Shown: positions 25,327 through 33,199 of the stretch, in pieces | Layout: every line of letters begins with the position of its first letter | Position numbering within the stretch: position 1 is the stretch's first letter | Source of the DNA: JBOFCS01 sp051646185 | Lineage (GTDB): Bacteria > Actinomycetota > Actinomycetes > Mycobacteriales > Mycobacteriaceae | Direction of reading: 5' to 3' | DNA length: 33,264 bases | Assembly (NCBI GenBank): GCA_051646185.1 | Contig: JBOFCS010000189.1 | Coordinates: forward strand, 1-33,264 | Position numbers and translations under genes: made by a program | Notes under the pieces: model-generated | The model's input: only the letters and a program-made list of their open reading frames with translations | The model's database searches: none | Told to the model about the DNA's origin: nothing

Positions 25327-25370
25327 AAAGTTAAGGGGTCACAGTGCATGGACTGTGACCCCTTAACTTT
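25327..25370. terminator. Bidirectional terminator between tetR and htdX
   Basis: A perfect 19-bp stem (AAAGTTAAGGGGTCACAGT at 25327-25345, complement at 25352-25370) encloses a 6-nt loop. It starts 6 nt after the tetR stop and lies 22 nt before the end of the convergent htdX gene. The arm ends supply AAA/TTT but there is no further U-tract. Confidence 0.88.
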
Positions 25371-25392
25371 CTCGGGACTAACGGTTAGATTG

Positions 25393-26250
25393 CTACAGTC
25401 CCACAATGCTTCCGGTCAGATGAGGATAACCTTTTGTGCGGTTCCGTAATGATAGGTTCCAATCCTGGCCATTTTGCTCAGTGTAAACCGAAATTGTTGC
25501 AGGCAAAAGAATTGGTTTCCCAAAGCGCACCGTGTAACAGACTGCATTAGGAATCTTTCCTTCAATAGAATTGAGAACTGCTGCAGCACTCCACATTCCA
25601 TGAGCAATCACGGTAGGGAACCCAAATGCTTTGGCGCCCAGAGTTGCCATATGAATCGGGTTACGATCTCCGGAGATCGCCGCGTATTTACGAATCTGCC
25701 CCTTAGAGACCCGAAGAAGGCTATTGGGGACCCCCAATTTTTCTTCTTTTTTTGTTTCGGGTTTTGGTTCATCCGATAGGCTAGTCCGTTGCTTATTTAA
25801 GAAAGTGGAAACCTGATGTGAGACGAGTTCTCGGCCTACGTAAAGCTCGCTTATGGCATCTACCATTAGGCCGGAACGATGCTCACGTAGGTTCTCGGCC
25901 CTTACCTTAATATCTAGAGGTTCGGAGACCGAGATAGGCCGATACCGAGTTATGACATTCTGTACATGCACCGAACCCATTGCTGGGATAGGGAAATCAG
26001 TATCGGTAATGAGTGACATGACCGTTGGGAAGCCTAGAATAAAAGGGTAGGTAAGTGGCAAAGTGTCACTTAACCGTAGCCCAGTCACCGCGGTGTAGCT
26101 TGCGAGGTTGTCCAGATCCACTTTGAAGTTATTCAAAGTGAGAGTCTTGTCTGAGACGTCTTTTCTACGCTTAGCCTGTGCCGTAGGGAGCATGCCCATA
26201 ATGGCTTTCAGATATGTTGCACTTGATTTCGGCTGCTCAGTCAGTTGCAC
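25393..26250 (-). CDS. htdX: MaoC-like 3-hydroxyacyl-thioester dehydratase HtdX
   Basis: This 285-residue double-hotdog protein corresponds to Rv0241c (HtdX). The hydratase-2 catalytic pair is in DRNPIHMATLGAKAFGFPTVIAHGM: Asp201 and His206 when numbered from the alternative ATG at 26268. It should interconvert trans-2-enoyl and (R)-3-hydroxyacyl thioesters. GTG 26250 is preferred because AAGGAG lies 5 nt upstream; ATG 26268 would add six residues but has a poor ribosome site. It follows fabG4 by about 21 nt in the same direction, so the reductase and dehydratase are co-transcribed, as in mycobacteria. Confidence 0.88.
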   Translation of the reverse strand: MQLTEQPKSSATYLKAIMGMLPTAQAKRRKDVSDKTLTLNNFKVDLDNLASYTAVTGLRLSDTLPLTYPFILGFPTVMSLITDTDFPIPAMGSVHVQNVITRYRPISVSEPLDIKVRAENLREHRSGLMVDAISELYVGRELVSHQVSTFLNKQRTSLSDEPKPETKKEEKLGVPNSLLRVSKGQIRKYAAISGDRNPIHMATLGAKAFGFPTVIAHGMWSAAAVLNSIEGKIPNAVCYTVRFGKPILLPATISVYTEQNGQDWNLSLRNRTKGYPHLTGSIVGL

Positions 26251-26271
26251 AACTGCTCCTTTACCCATTGC

Positions 26272-27633
26272 CTATGCGCCAATCAAGCTTTGGCCGCATA
26301 CCCGAACAACATTGCTGGTAACAGCATTTGATGCGGGGCTAGCGAAGTAGGCCACGGTTTCTGCCACATCGATTGTTTGTCCACCTTGAAGAAGTGAATT
26401 CATCCGGCGGCCAGCTTCACGAGTAGCAAAAGGAATCGCGGCAGTCATTGCAGTTTCGATAAAGCCAGGCGCTACTGCATTGATGGTGATGTTTTTCTTG
26501 GCCAGCACCGGAGCTTCTGCGGTTACCAGGCCGATTACGCCTGCTTTTGATGTTCCGTAGTTGGTTTGTCCTCGGTTACCTGCGATGCCGGCAATTGATG
26601 AAACATCAATGACACGCCCACCCTCTTTAAGGGCGCCTGTTTCGACAAGTTTTTCGGTAATTCTTTGAGGTGCAAGCAAATTAACGCCAATAACCGAATG
26701 CCAACGCCCATCGTCCATATTGGCGAGAAGTTTATCCCTGGTGATACCGGCGTTATGAACGATGATGTCGGCACCGCCATGCCGCTCCAGTAAATGTGCC
26801 GATAATGTTTCGCCAGCATCGGCTGCTGTGACATCGAGAGCTAAAGCGGTTCCGCCAACTTTGTTGGCAGTTTCAGATAATGCTTCCCCTGCTGCTGGGA
26901 TATCAGCAACAATGACGGTGGCTCCATCGCGGGCGAAAACTTCAGCAATAGTGGCACCGATTCCGCGCGCAGCACCGGTAACTACGGCTACCTTGCCTGC
27001 TAGTGGCTTATCCCAATCGGCTGGTGCAGTGGAATCGGCTGCGCCCACGTAAATAACCTGGCCGTCGACGTAAGCAGATTTGCCGGAAAGTAAGAAACGT
27101 AGTGTGGAGGCTAATCCGGTGGCGCCAGCTTTTGCTTTGGGAGAAAGGTACACAAGTTGAGCTGTGGCGCCTTTAAGTAGCTCTTTCCCTACTGATCGTG
27201 TGAAACCTTCTAATGCTCGTTGCGCGATCTGCTCGTCAACGGTGGAAGCTTCAGCCGGAGTGGTTCCAATAACCACAATACGACCGCTACGAGCAATATT
27301 GCGCATAGTCGGCTTGAAGAATTTGTACAGTTGCTCAAGTTCTTCGACCTTGGTGATTCCAGTTGCGTCGAATACCAGGCCACCAAACTTGTCGGCACTG
27401 GCGCCACCGGCGTTATTCACAACTTGGTCGTAGTCGCAGAGCAGTTCGCGTAGTGGCTCGACCAACCGGCCTGCTCCGCCGATCAGGACGGGTCCTGCTA
27501 GTGCTGGTTCGCCAGCTTTGTACCGGCGTAGTGGTTCGGGTGCAGGAAGACCGACCTTGCCGGCGATAAATGCGCCCGGCCCGGACGTGACGAACTGCGA
27601 GTAGAGGTCAGTAGTTCCTTTTTTACCTGACAC
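26272..27633 (-). CDS. fabG4: 3-oxoacyl-thioester reductase FabG4 (high-molecular-weight SDR)
   Basis: This 453-residue two-domain SDR matches Rv0242c in length and layout. An N-terminal flavodoxin-like Rossmann region (about 1-205) lacks the catalytic set. A C-terminal SDR domain has cofactor loop TGAARGIG (219-226), NAG (294-296), and catalytic Ser346, Tyr359 and Lys363 (SSIAG...NYGTSKAG). It should reduce 3-oxoacyl-CoA or -ACP using a nicotinamide cofactor (FabG4 is reported to favour NADH). The start is GTG behind AGAAGG, and this GTG lies inside a 12-bp palindrome. It is divergent from fadA2, with a 171-bp shared control region, and is followed by htdX. Confidence 0.93.
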   Translation of the reverse strand: MSGKKGTTDLYSQFVTSGPGAFIAGKVGLPAPEPLRRYKAGEPALAGPVLIGGAGRLVEPLRELLCDYDQVVNNAGGASADKFGGLVFDATGITKVEELEQLYKFFKPTMRNIARSGRIVVIGTTPAEASTVDEQIAQRALEGFTRSVGKELLKGATAQLVYLSPKAKAGATGLASTLRFLLSGKSAYVDGQVIYVGAADSTAPADWDKPLAGKVAVVTGAARGIGATIAEVFARDGATVIVADIPAAGEALSETANKVGGTALALDVTAADAGETLSAHLLERHGGADIIVHNAGITRDKLLANMDDGRWHSVIGVNLLAPQRITEKLVETGALKEGGRVIDVSSIAGIAGNRGQTNYGTSKAGVIGLVTAEAPVLAKKNITINAVAPGFIETAMTAAIPFATREAGRRMNSLLQGGQTIDVAETVAYFASPASNAVTSNVVRVCGQSLIGA

Positions 27634-27639
27634 GTGTCA
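27628..27639. promoter_or_regulatory. 12-bp palindrome over the fabG4 start codon
   Basis: TGACACGTGTCA is perfectly self-complementary, and the fabG4 GTG start (27631-27633, minus strand) lies within it. It could be a protein-binding site or a small structure affecting ribosome access. It does not match the CTTAC-N6-GTAAG motif. Confidence 0.4.
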
Positions 27640-27699
27640 CCTTCTCGTGAGTTAATGAATCTTGCGTCTTAAATTTGTTACTTGCCTGTTCACCTGCTG

Positions 27700-27730
27700 T
27701 GGCATTGCCTCAATTGTGAGGCTTTTGCCA
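27700..27730. repeat. Interrupted inverted repeat in the fabG4-fadA2 control region
   Basis: Inner arms GCCTCA (27707-27712) and TGAGGC (27717-27722) enclose ATTG. Outer arms TGGCA (27700-27704) and TGCCA (27726-27730) extend the dyad with a small bulge. It lies in the 171-bp divergent region, about 70 bp from the fabG4 start and 75 bp from the fadA2 start. It may be a second operator or a leader hairpin. Confidence 0.4.
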
Positions 27731-27748
27731 CTCGGTGTCGACAACTAA

Positions 27749-27764
27749 CTTACTCCCGAGTAAG
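27749..27764. promoter_or_regulatory. 16-bp operator CTTACTC-CC-GAGTAAG upstream of fadA2
   Basis: Seven-base arms CTTACTC and GAGTAAG flank CC, and the site ends 40 nt before the fadA2 GTG. It shares CTTAC, GAGTAAG and length with the dyad at the tetR promoter, so it is the best candidate binding site for that TetR protein. It could also govern divergent fabG4-htdX. Confidence 0.7.
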
Positions 27765-27804
27765 AATACTTGGTAGTAGCAATCCCCGAGAACTTGGAGA
27801 CCCA

Positions 27805-29145
27805 GTGGCAACCAGTGCAAATTCATCCGGCAAAACCCCTGCGGCTGCATCTGCTCCTGCAGTTAAGCAGCAGCGTCCTGTCGCAATCATTGGCGGCAAT
27901 CGCATTCCGTTCGCTCGTTCCAACAAAGCTTATGCACAAGCAAGCAACCAAGATATGTTTACCGCAGCACTTGAAGGGCTGGTCAGCCGCTTTAACTTGC
28001 AAGGCGAGCAGATCGGTATGGTCGCTGGTGGTGCAGTTTTGAAGCACAGCGACGATTTCAACTTGATCCGCGAATGTGTCCTTGGCAGCAGTTTGTCCCC
28101 GTACACTCCAGCTTTTGATGTGCAGCAGGCTTGTGGCACCGGTATGCAGTCAATTATTGCGGTAGCTGATGCTATTGCCGCAGGTCGAGTTGATTCTGCT
28201 ATCGGTGGGGGCAGCGATACCACCTCAGATGCGCCGATTGGGGTTTCGGAGGATTTACGTAAGTTCCTCCTTGTTGCCAACCAAGCTAAGAGCAATGCCG
28301 ATTACCTTAAGCTGCTTGCCAAGCTACGCCCGAGCTTCCTTGGTATTCGCCAGCCACGTTCCGGTGAGCCACGTACCGGCCTGACCATGGGCGACAGTGC
28401 GGCAATCACAGCTAAGGAATTTGGTATTAAACGTGAAGATCAGGATGCGTTAGCGGCTGCGAGCCATAAAAATCTAGCCGCCTCTTTTGACCGTGGGTTC
28501 CATGATGACCTGGTGACACCGTTCCTTGGTCTTACCCGCGATGACAATTTGCGTCCAGGTTCCACGGTAGAAAAGCTGGCAACACTTAAGCCAGTCTTCG
28601 GAACTCGCCTGGGTGATGCGACGATGACTGCGGGTAACTCCACGCCATTTACCGATGGGGCTTCCACAGTGCTGTTGGCCACCGATGAGTGGGCCGCAGA
28701 GCGTAATCTCCCAGTACTTGCCTATCTTCGCGATTCAGAAACTTCGGCTGTTGATTTTGTGAATGGCAAAGATGGTCTTCTGATGGCGCCAACCTATGCA
28801 GTACCACGTTTATTGAAGCGAAATGGGTTGACACTTCAGGACTTTGATTACTACGAGATTCACGAAGCATTTGCCTCAGTGGTGCTGGCAACCTTGCAAG
28901 CCTGGGAGTCAGATGAATACTGCAAAGAGCGTTTAGGATTAGACAAAGCGCTCGGTTCCATCGATCGAAGTAAACTTAACGTGAACGGGTCTTCGTTGGC
29001 AGCCGGACATCCTTTTGCTGCCACAGGCGGCCGTATTGTTCCAGCTTTGGCGAAGATGTTGGCAGAGAAAGGTAAGGGCCGGGGTCTGATTTCGATCTGC
29101 GCTGCGGGCGGACAAGGAGTCACAGCCATCATCGAGAGGTACTAA
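27805..29145 (+). CDS. fadA2: Acetyl-CoA acetyltransferase FadA2 (thiolase)
   Basis: This 446-residue thiolase, the counterpart of Rv0243, should cleave 3-oxoacyl-CoA with CoA or run the reverse condensation. The catalytic set is complete: Cys110 in QQACGTGMQS, His402 in AAGHPFAATGG, and Cys432 in SICAAGGQG. GTG 27805 is chosen because GGAG lies 5 nt upstream and the operator then sits in non-coding DNA. The longer frame from 27682 would translate through the operator and adds an unrelated N-terminus. The residues before PVAIIGGNRIPF are a short Ala/Ser-rich leader. It is divergent from fabG4. Confidence 0.93.
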   Translation: MATSANSSGKTPAAASAPAVKQQRPVAIIGGNRIPFARSNKAYAQASNQDMFTAALEGLVSRFNLQGEQIGMVAGGAVLKHSDDFNLIRECVLGSSLSPYTPAFDVQQACGTGMQSIIAVADAIAAGRVDSAIGGGSDTTSDAPIGVSEDLRKFLLVANQAKSNADYLKLLAKLRPSFLGIRQPRSGEPRTGLTMGDSAAITAKEFGIKREDQDALAAASHKNLAASFDRGFHDDLVTPFLGLTRDDNLRPGSTVEKLATLKPVFGTRLGDATMTAGNSTPFTDGASTVLLATDEWAAERNLPVLAYLRDSETSAVDFVNGKDGLLMAPTYAVPRLLKRNGLTLQDFDYYEIHEAFASVVLATLQAWESDEYCKERLGLDKALGSIDRSKLNVNGSSLAAGHPFAATGGRIVPALAKMLAEKGKGRGLISICAAGGQGVTAIIERY

Positions 29146-29170
29146 GAACCACTGGTTAGGTCAAATCTAT

Positions 29171-29209
29171 AAGGTAGGGCTCTCGTTGTATCAACGAGAG
29201 CCCTACCTT
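29171..29209 (+). terminator. Terminator after fadA2
   Basis: A perfect 18-bp stem (AAGGTAGGGCTCTCGTTG at 29171-29188, complement at 29192-29209) encloses a 3-nt loop, starting 25 nt after the fadA2 stop. It separates fadA2 from the VanW-family gene in the same direction. Confidence 0.88.
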
Positions 29210-29230
29210 GGATATTGTCGAAGTAGTAAC

Positions 29231-29255
29231 GTTTAGTTGCCGAGCGGCAATAAAC
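29231..29255. repeat. Imperfect dyad upstream of the VanW-family gene
   Basis: GTTTA-G-TTGCC and GGCAA-TAAAC flank GAGC, giving ten paired positions with a single bulged G. It lies between the fadA2 terminator and the VanW-family start, about 95 bp upstream of the latter. It is possibly an operator. Confidence 0.35.
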
Positions 29256-29349
29256 CACTGGCTTTATGCTTGTGCCTATGGTCAGTAAATTTGGGTGCAA
29301 ACTGTGCCAATGACCGCTGTAGGTACTGACGAAACTGGTGTGCCAATTT

Positions 29350-31224
29350 ATGAGTAGTGAGAACCCCGATCACAGTGGTTCCGTTCCTGGTAGCGATGAG
29401 CCAACTGAGCAATTCCCTGTGTGTGACGAACCAGCACCTTCACCTAGTGTTGCCGAACTGGAGGATCGGTCCGAAGTCGTTGTGCCATCTGGGCCTAAAG
29501 CGAGAAAACGGATCGGGGTAGGTCTTGCTGGAATTGCCGTGGTGTGCGGGGTGCTTTATGCAGCAGATTTTTTATCCTCTGCTGATCAGGTTCCTCGCGG
29601 GGTGACGGTTGCTGGAGTTAGTATTGGCGGGATGAGTCCCGGCGCGGCAGAAAATAAGCTTCGGGAGGAATTAGGGTATCGCTCTGCTGCACAGTTGGAA
29701 GTGGTGGTGGGCGGTATTCAAGTACCTTTTACCCCAGCTGATTCTGGGCTTAGCGTGGACTGGTCTGGAACTGTCGAGCGGGTAAGAAAACAGCCACTTA
29801 ATCCGCTCACTCGTGTTGCTTCATTTTTTATCAAGCATGAGCGAGGTGCCGAAAGTTTAGTTGACATGAAGTCTTTTGATGCTGCAATAAAATCTATTCA
29901 AGAGATGTCGACTCAAGCAGCTGTTGAGGGAAATATCACTTTTGAAGGCTCAAATCCTGTAGTAATTTCCCCGCACAAGGGGCAATCGTTAGATCTAGAG
30001 CGCGCTAAAACTGTTGTGATTGACCACTGGGTGGCGGAGAGCCGAATCCAGCTTCCTGTCGTTGATATCCCTGTTTTGGTAACCGAAGAAGGGGTGCAGA
30101 AAGCGCTAAATTCGGTAGCCAAGCCTGCGGTTACCAGTGACATGGTCGTCACAGGTAAGGGGGATTCTCGGGCAATTCTCCCTAAAGACCAGATGGGGAA
30201 GGTACTTTCTTTTACACCAGATGGTCTGGGTGGATTAACCGCAAACTACAGTGCAGAAGCGGCAACGGCCTTGTTGGCACCACAATTGACAGCTACTGAA
30301 ATTGCAGCAAAAGATGCTCGAATTGAGATTTCTGAGAGTAAACCCAGAGTTGTTCCTGCGGTTGATGGAGAACGTGTTTCTTGGCCCAGAACGCTAGAGA
30401 ATCTAGCGGGGTTACTGTCTGGGAGTTTACCCCGAACTGTGGGAGCTGTGTATGAGCCAGCACCAGCTGCTTTAAGTACTGAGTCGGCGGAAAAGCTTGG
30501 GATTAAAGAAGTTATCGGAGAATTTACTACAAACGGGTTTTCGTATGCATCAGGAGTAAATATCAGATTAGCCGCCAAGGCTATTGATGGTGCAATTGTC
30601 AAGCCTGGTGATATTTTTTCCTTGAATGGCTATACCGGACCTCGAGGTTCAGCGCAGGGTTATGTAGAATCTGGGATCATTAACCATGGGCGAGCAGATA
30701 AGGCTGTGGGTGGTGGAATTAGCCAGCTTGCAACAACGTTATACAATGCAACGTATTTTGCAGGTCTTGAAGATATCGCCCATACCGAACACAGCTACTA
30801 CATCTCGCGTTATCCGGCGGGGCGGGAGGCTACGGTTTTTGAAGGTGCAATTGACTTGCAGTTCCGCAATAACGCAGCAACTGGCATCCTGATCGAAACT
30901 ATCGGAACCGGCTCGGATATAACGGTAAAGATTTGGGGTACCAAAACTGTTGATGTGAAATCTATTACGAGTGAAAGGTATGCATATACTGATCCATCGA
31001 CAGTTGTTTTGCCGATCGGCAGTGGTTGTTCAGCTTCAGGCGGTTCTCCTGGATTTACGGTAAGTAATACCCGCGTGATTACAGATGTGATGACAGGCGC
31101 GGAAGTATCACGGCATACTCGAACTGTCAAATATGACCCTTCACCAATTGTTAAGTGTGAAGATCCAACACCCAAGCCAACTGATACACCCAAGCCAACT
31201 GATACACCCAAGCCTGGTCAATGA
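29350..31224 (+). CDS. VanW-family cell-wall protein with peptidoglycan-binding-like region
   Basis: This 624-residue protein has a cytosolic acidic N-terminus of about 55 residues, then one membrane helix (RIGVGLAGIAVVCGVLYAADFL). Outside are two tandem modules of the PG_binding_4 type (GVTVAGVSIGGMSPGAAENKL; later segments around SDMVVTGKGDSRAILP), then the VanW domain (IFSLNGYTGPRGSAQGYVESGI, GGGISQLATTLYNATYFAG, HSYYISRYPAGREATVF). A Pro/Thr repeat tail follows. VanW proteins are linked to the wall in Gram-positives, but their reaction is not established. ATG 29350 is chosen over GTG 29338; neither has a strong ribosome site. It sits within the fad gene block without an obvious metabolic link. 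Confidence 0.87.
   Translation: MSSENPDHSGSVPGSDEPTEQFPVCDEPAPSPSVAELEDRSEVVVPSGPKARKRIGVGLAGIAVVCGVLYAADFLSSADQVPRGVTVAGVSIGGMSPGAAENKLREELGYRSAAQLEVVVGGIQVPFTPADSGLSVDWSGTVERVRKQPLNPLTRVASFFIKHERGAESLVDMKSFDAAIKSIQEMSTQAAVEGNITFEGSNPVVISPHKGQSLDLERAKTVVIDHWVAESRIQLPVVDIPVLVTEEGVQKALNSVAKPAVTSDMVVTGKGDSRAILPKDQMGKVLSFTPDGLGGLTANYSAEAATALLAPQLTATEIAAKDARIEISESKPRVVPAVDGERVSWPRTLENLAGLLSGSLPRTVGAVYEPAPAALSTESAEKLGIKEVIGEFTTNGFSYASGVNIRLAAKAIDGAIVKPGDIFSLNGYTGPRGSAQGYVESGIINHGRADKAVGGGISQLATTLYNATYFAGLEDIAHTEHSYYISRYPAGREATVFEGAIDLQFRNNAATGILIETIGTGSDITVKIWGTKTVDVKSITSERYAYTDPSTVVLPIGSGCSASGGSPGFTVSNTRVITDVMTGAEVSRHTRTVKYDPSPIVKCEDPTPKPTDTPKPTDTPKPGQ
31168..31214 (+). repeat. 18-bp tandem repeat in the vanW tail
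   Basis: Two identical 18-bp units, ACACCCAAGCCAACTGAT (31168-31185 and 31186-31203), are followed by a partial third. They encode a TPKPTD repeat at the extreme C-terminus, a flexible Pro-rich tail of a kind prone to copy-number change. Confidence 0.85.
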
Positions 31225-31252
31225 TTTTAGGCTGAATTAACTTTAGTAGAAG

Positions 31253-31299
31253 AACCATTGGGTGGTTGGCGTAGAAGTGACACTAACCACCCAATGGTT
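31253..31299. terminator. Bidirectional terminator between the vanW and fadE5 genes
   Basis: A perfect 15-bp stem (AACCATTGGGTGGTT at 31253-31267, complement at 31285-31299) encloses a 17-nt loop that holds a small inner AGTG/CACT pairing. It lies 28 nt after the vanW stop and 6 nt before the end of convergent fadE5. Confidence 0.82.
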
Positions 31300-31305
31300 G
31301 TGCTT

Positions 31306-33135
31306 TTAGAAGGCGGCTTCGTCGAGTTTCATGATGTCGCCGGAGATGTCGGAGAGGATGTTTCGGGTTGCGGTGAGTTCGGGGAGCATGTTTTTGGCGA
31401 AGAAGGAAGCGACCGCGATTTTGCCTTCGTAGAATGGTGTGTCAGCTTCGGATGCTCCGGTATCGAGGGCTTTGATGGCGATTTCGGACTGGCGTAATAA
31501 CTGCCAACCGATCATCAGTTCGCCTACGGACATGAGGAAGCGTACGGAGCCGAGACCGATTTTGTAGAGTTCGGTTGGTTGTTCCTGAGCTCCCATGAGG
31601 TGTCCGGTGAGGGTGGCGGCCATCGCTTGAACGTCCTCAAGGGCGGTACCAAGAAGCGCTCTTTCTGTTGCCAGGGAAGAACTTCCAGTGTCCACAAATT
31701 CTTTGATCTTTCCGGCGATGTGGGCGAGTGCTACGCCGCGGTCGCGGGCGATTTTACGGAAGAAGAAGTCTTGGGCTTGGATGGCGGTGGTGCCTTCGTA
31801 CAGGGAGTCAATTTTGGCGTCTCGGATGTACTGTTCGATGGGGTAGTCTTGGAGGAAACCGGAGCCGCCGAAGGTTTGTAGGGATTCGGTGAGTTTGGCG
31901 TAAGCTTGTTCTGATCCAACGCCTTTGACGATCGGTAGGAGGAGGTCGTTGACGCGGAAGGCGAGTTCTTTGTCGGCACCAGATACCTGGGCGGCAACAG
32001 CGTCATCTTGGTGGGCTGCTGTGTAGAGATAGGTAGCGCGTAGGCCTTCGGAGTAGGCTTTTTGGGTCATGAGGCTGCGGCGGACGTCGGGGTGGTGGGT
32101 GATGGTGACTCGGGGTGCGGCTTTGTCCATCATCTGGGTGAGGTCGGCACCTTGGACGCGTTGCTTTGCGTAATCCAAAGCATTTAAGTACCCGGTGGAC
32201 AGGGTTCCAATTGCTTTGGTGCCTACCATCATTCGAGCATTCTCAATGACTTTAAACATTTGGGCGATGCCGTCATGAACATCCCCTACCAGCCAGCCTT
32301 GAGCGGGGATCCCATGTCCACCAAAGGTAACTTCACAGGTAGCAGAAGACTTGAGACCCATCTTGTGTTCAACATTGGTGACAAAAGCGCCGTTACGCTC
32401 GCCAAGCTTCAGAGTTTGAGAATCGAAGTGGAACTTAGGGACATAGAACAGGGAGAGTCCTTTGGTTCCTGGTCCGGCGCCTTCGGGGCGGGCTAGGACT
32501 AGGTGGAAGATATTTTCAAATAAGTCATCGGAGTCTGCTGAGGTGATGAAGCGTTTGACTCCTTCGATATGCCAGCTGCCATCTGCTTGTTGGATAGCTT
32601 TGGTGCGTCCTGCCCCTACATCCGAACCTGCATCTGGCTCAGTGAGAACCATAGTGGCACCCCAACCACGCTCGTAACCGACTGTTGCCCAATGCTTTTG
32701 TTCTTCATTGCCTATTTCATACAGAATACTGGCAAAGGCAGGGCCGATCAGAAAGAAATTTGCAGAAGGGTTTGCGGCAAGGAGCATTTCCTGAACCGCC
32801 CAACCGAGAGCCTTGGGTGCTGGAATACCCCCAACACCTTCATCAAGGCCTAGGCGGTGCCAGTCAGCTTCAGTCATAGCTGCTACAGCTTTTTTGATAG
32901 ATTCAGGAACAGTGACGGTATGAGTTTCAGGGTCGAAGGTTGTCGGGTTACGATCCGCATCGGCCCAGCCTTCGGCGACAGGACCTTCAGCAAGGCGTTT
33001 AACTTCACGCAACATGTCCCTAGCAGTTTCTCCGTCGAGATCACCAAAGGCGCCGGACTCTAATATCGGATCAAGATTTAGTACCTCAAAGAGGTTAAAC
33101 TCTAGGTCGCGTAGGTTGCTTTTGTAATGGCTCAT
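31306..33135 (-). CDS. fadE5: Acyl-CoA dehydrogenase FadE5
   Basis: This 609-residue FAD enzyme of the long acyl-CoA dehydrogenase type oxidises acyl-CoA to trans-2-enoyl-CoA. It matches Rv0244c in length and start (MSHYKSNLRDLEFNLFEVL), so ATG 33135 is used rather than TTG 33183. Visible are the flavin-site MVLTEPDAGSDVGAG, the WHIEGVKRFITSAD strand, and the catalytic Glu in SLYEGTTAIQAQDFF. The extra C-terminal helical domain is typical of the subfamily. With htdX, fabG4 and fadA2 it supplies the four reaction types of a beta-oxidation cycle. HtdX, however, acts on (R)-hydroxy intermediates, so the set may also serve chain building. Confidence 0.94.
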   Translation of the reverse strand: MSHYKSNLRDLEFNLFEVLNLDPILESGAFGDLDGETARDMLREVKRLAEGPVAEGWADADRNPTTFDPETHTVTVPESIKKAVAAMTEADWHRLGLDEGVGGIPAPKALGWAVQEMLLAANPSANFFLIGPAFASILYEIGNEEQKHWATVGYERGWGATMVLTEPDAGSDVGAGRTKAIQQADGSWHIEGVKRFITSADSDDLFENIFHLVLARPEGAGPGTKGLSLFYVPKFHFDSQTLKLGERNGAFVTNVEHKMGLKSSATCEVTFGGHGIPAQGWLVGDVHDGIAQMFKVIENARMMVGTKAIGTLSTGYLNALDYAKQRVQGADLTQMMDKAAPRVTITHHPDVRRSLMTQKAYSEGLRATYLYTAAHQDDAVAAQVSGADKELAFRVNDLLLPIVKGVGSEQAYAKLTESLQTFGGSGFLQDYPIEQYIRDAKIDSLYEGTTAIQAQDFFFRKIARDRGVALAHIAGKIKEFVDTGSSSLATERALLGTALEDVQAMAATLTGHLMGAQEQPTELYKIGLGSVRFLMSVGELMIGWQLLRQSEIAIKALDTGASEADTPFYEGKIAVASFFAKNMLPELTATRNILSDISGDIMKLDEAAF

Positions 33136-33174
33136 ACGAAAATTCCATTCTTCTTTGGTGTTGGGATGTTGCTC

Positions 33175-33199
33175 TCTAGTCAATATCAGATATTCTAGA
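33175..33199. promoter_or_regulatory. Extended dyad in the fadE5 promoter
   Basis: Arms TCTAG (33175-33179) and AATATC (33182-33187) mirror GATATT (33189-33194) and CTAGA (33195-33199) around a single central base, with a 2-nt interruption on one side. On the minus strand the site includes TAGAAT, a possible -10 element, 40-64 nt from the fadE5 start. It is unlike the TetR motif found at fadA2. Confidence 0.5.

Noticed and set aside
26762..27569. Several plus-strand open frames opposite fabG4
   Set aside because: fabG4 has intact SDR motifs across this whole stretch; the opposite frames are Ala/Ser-rich shadows produced by its codon bias.
27682..27804. Longer N-terminus for fadA2
   Set aside because: It would translate through the operator, has an unrelated Cys/His-rich sequence and lacks a ribosome site; GTG 27805 has GGAG at 5 nt.
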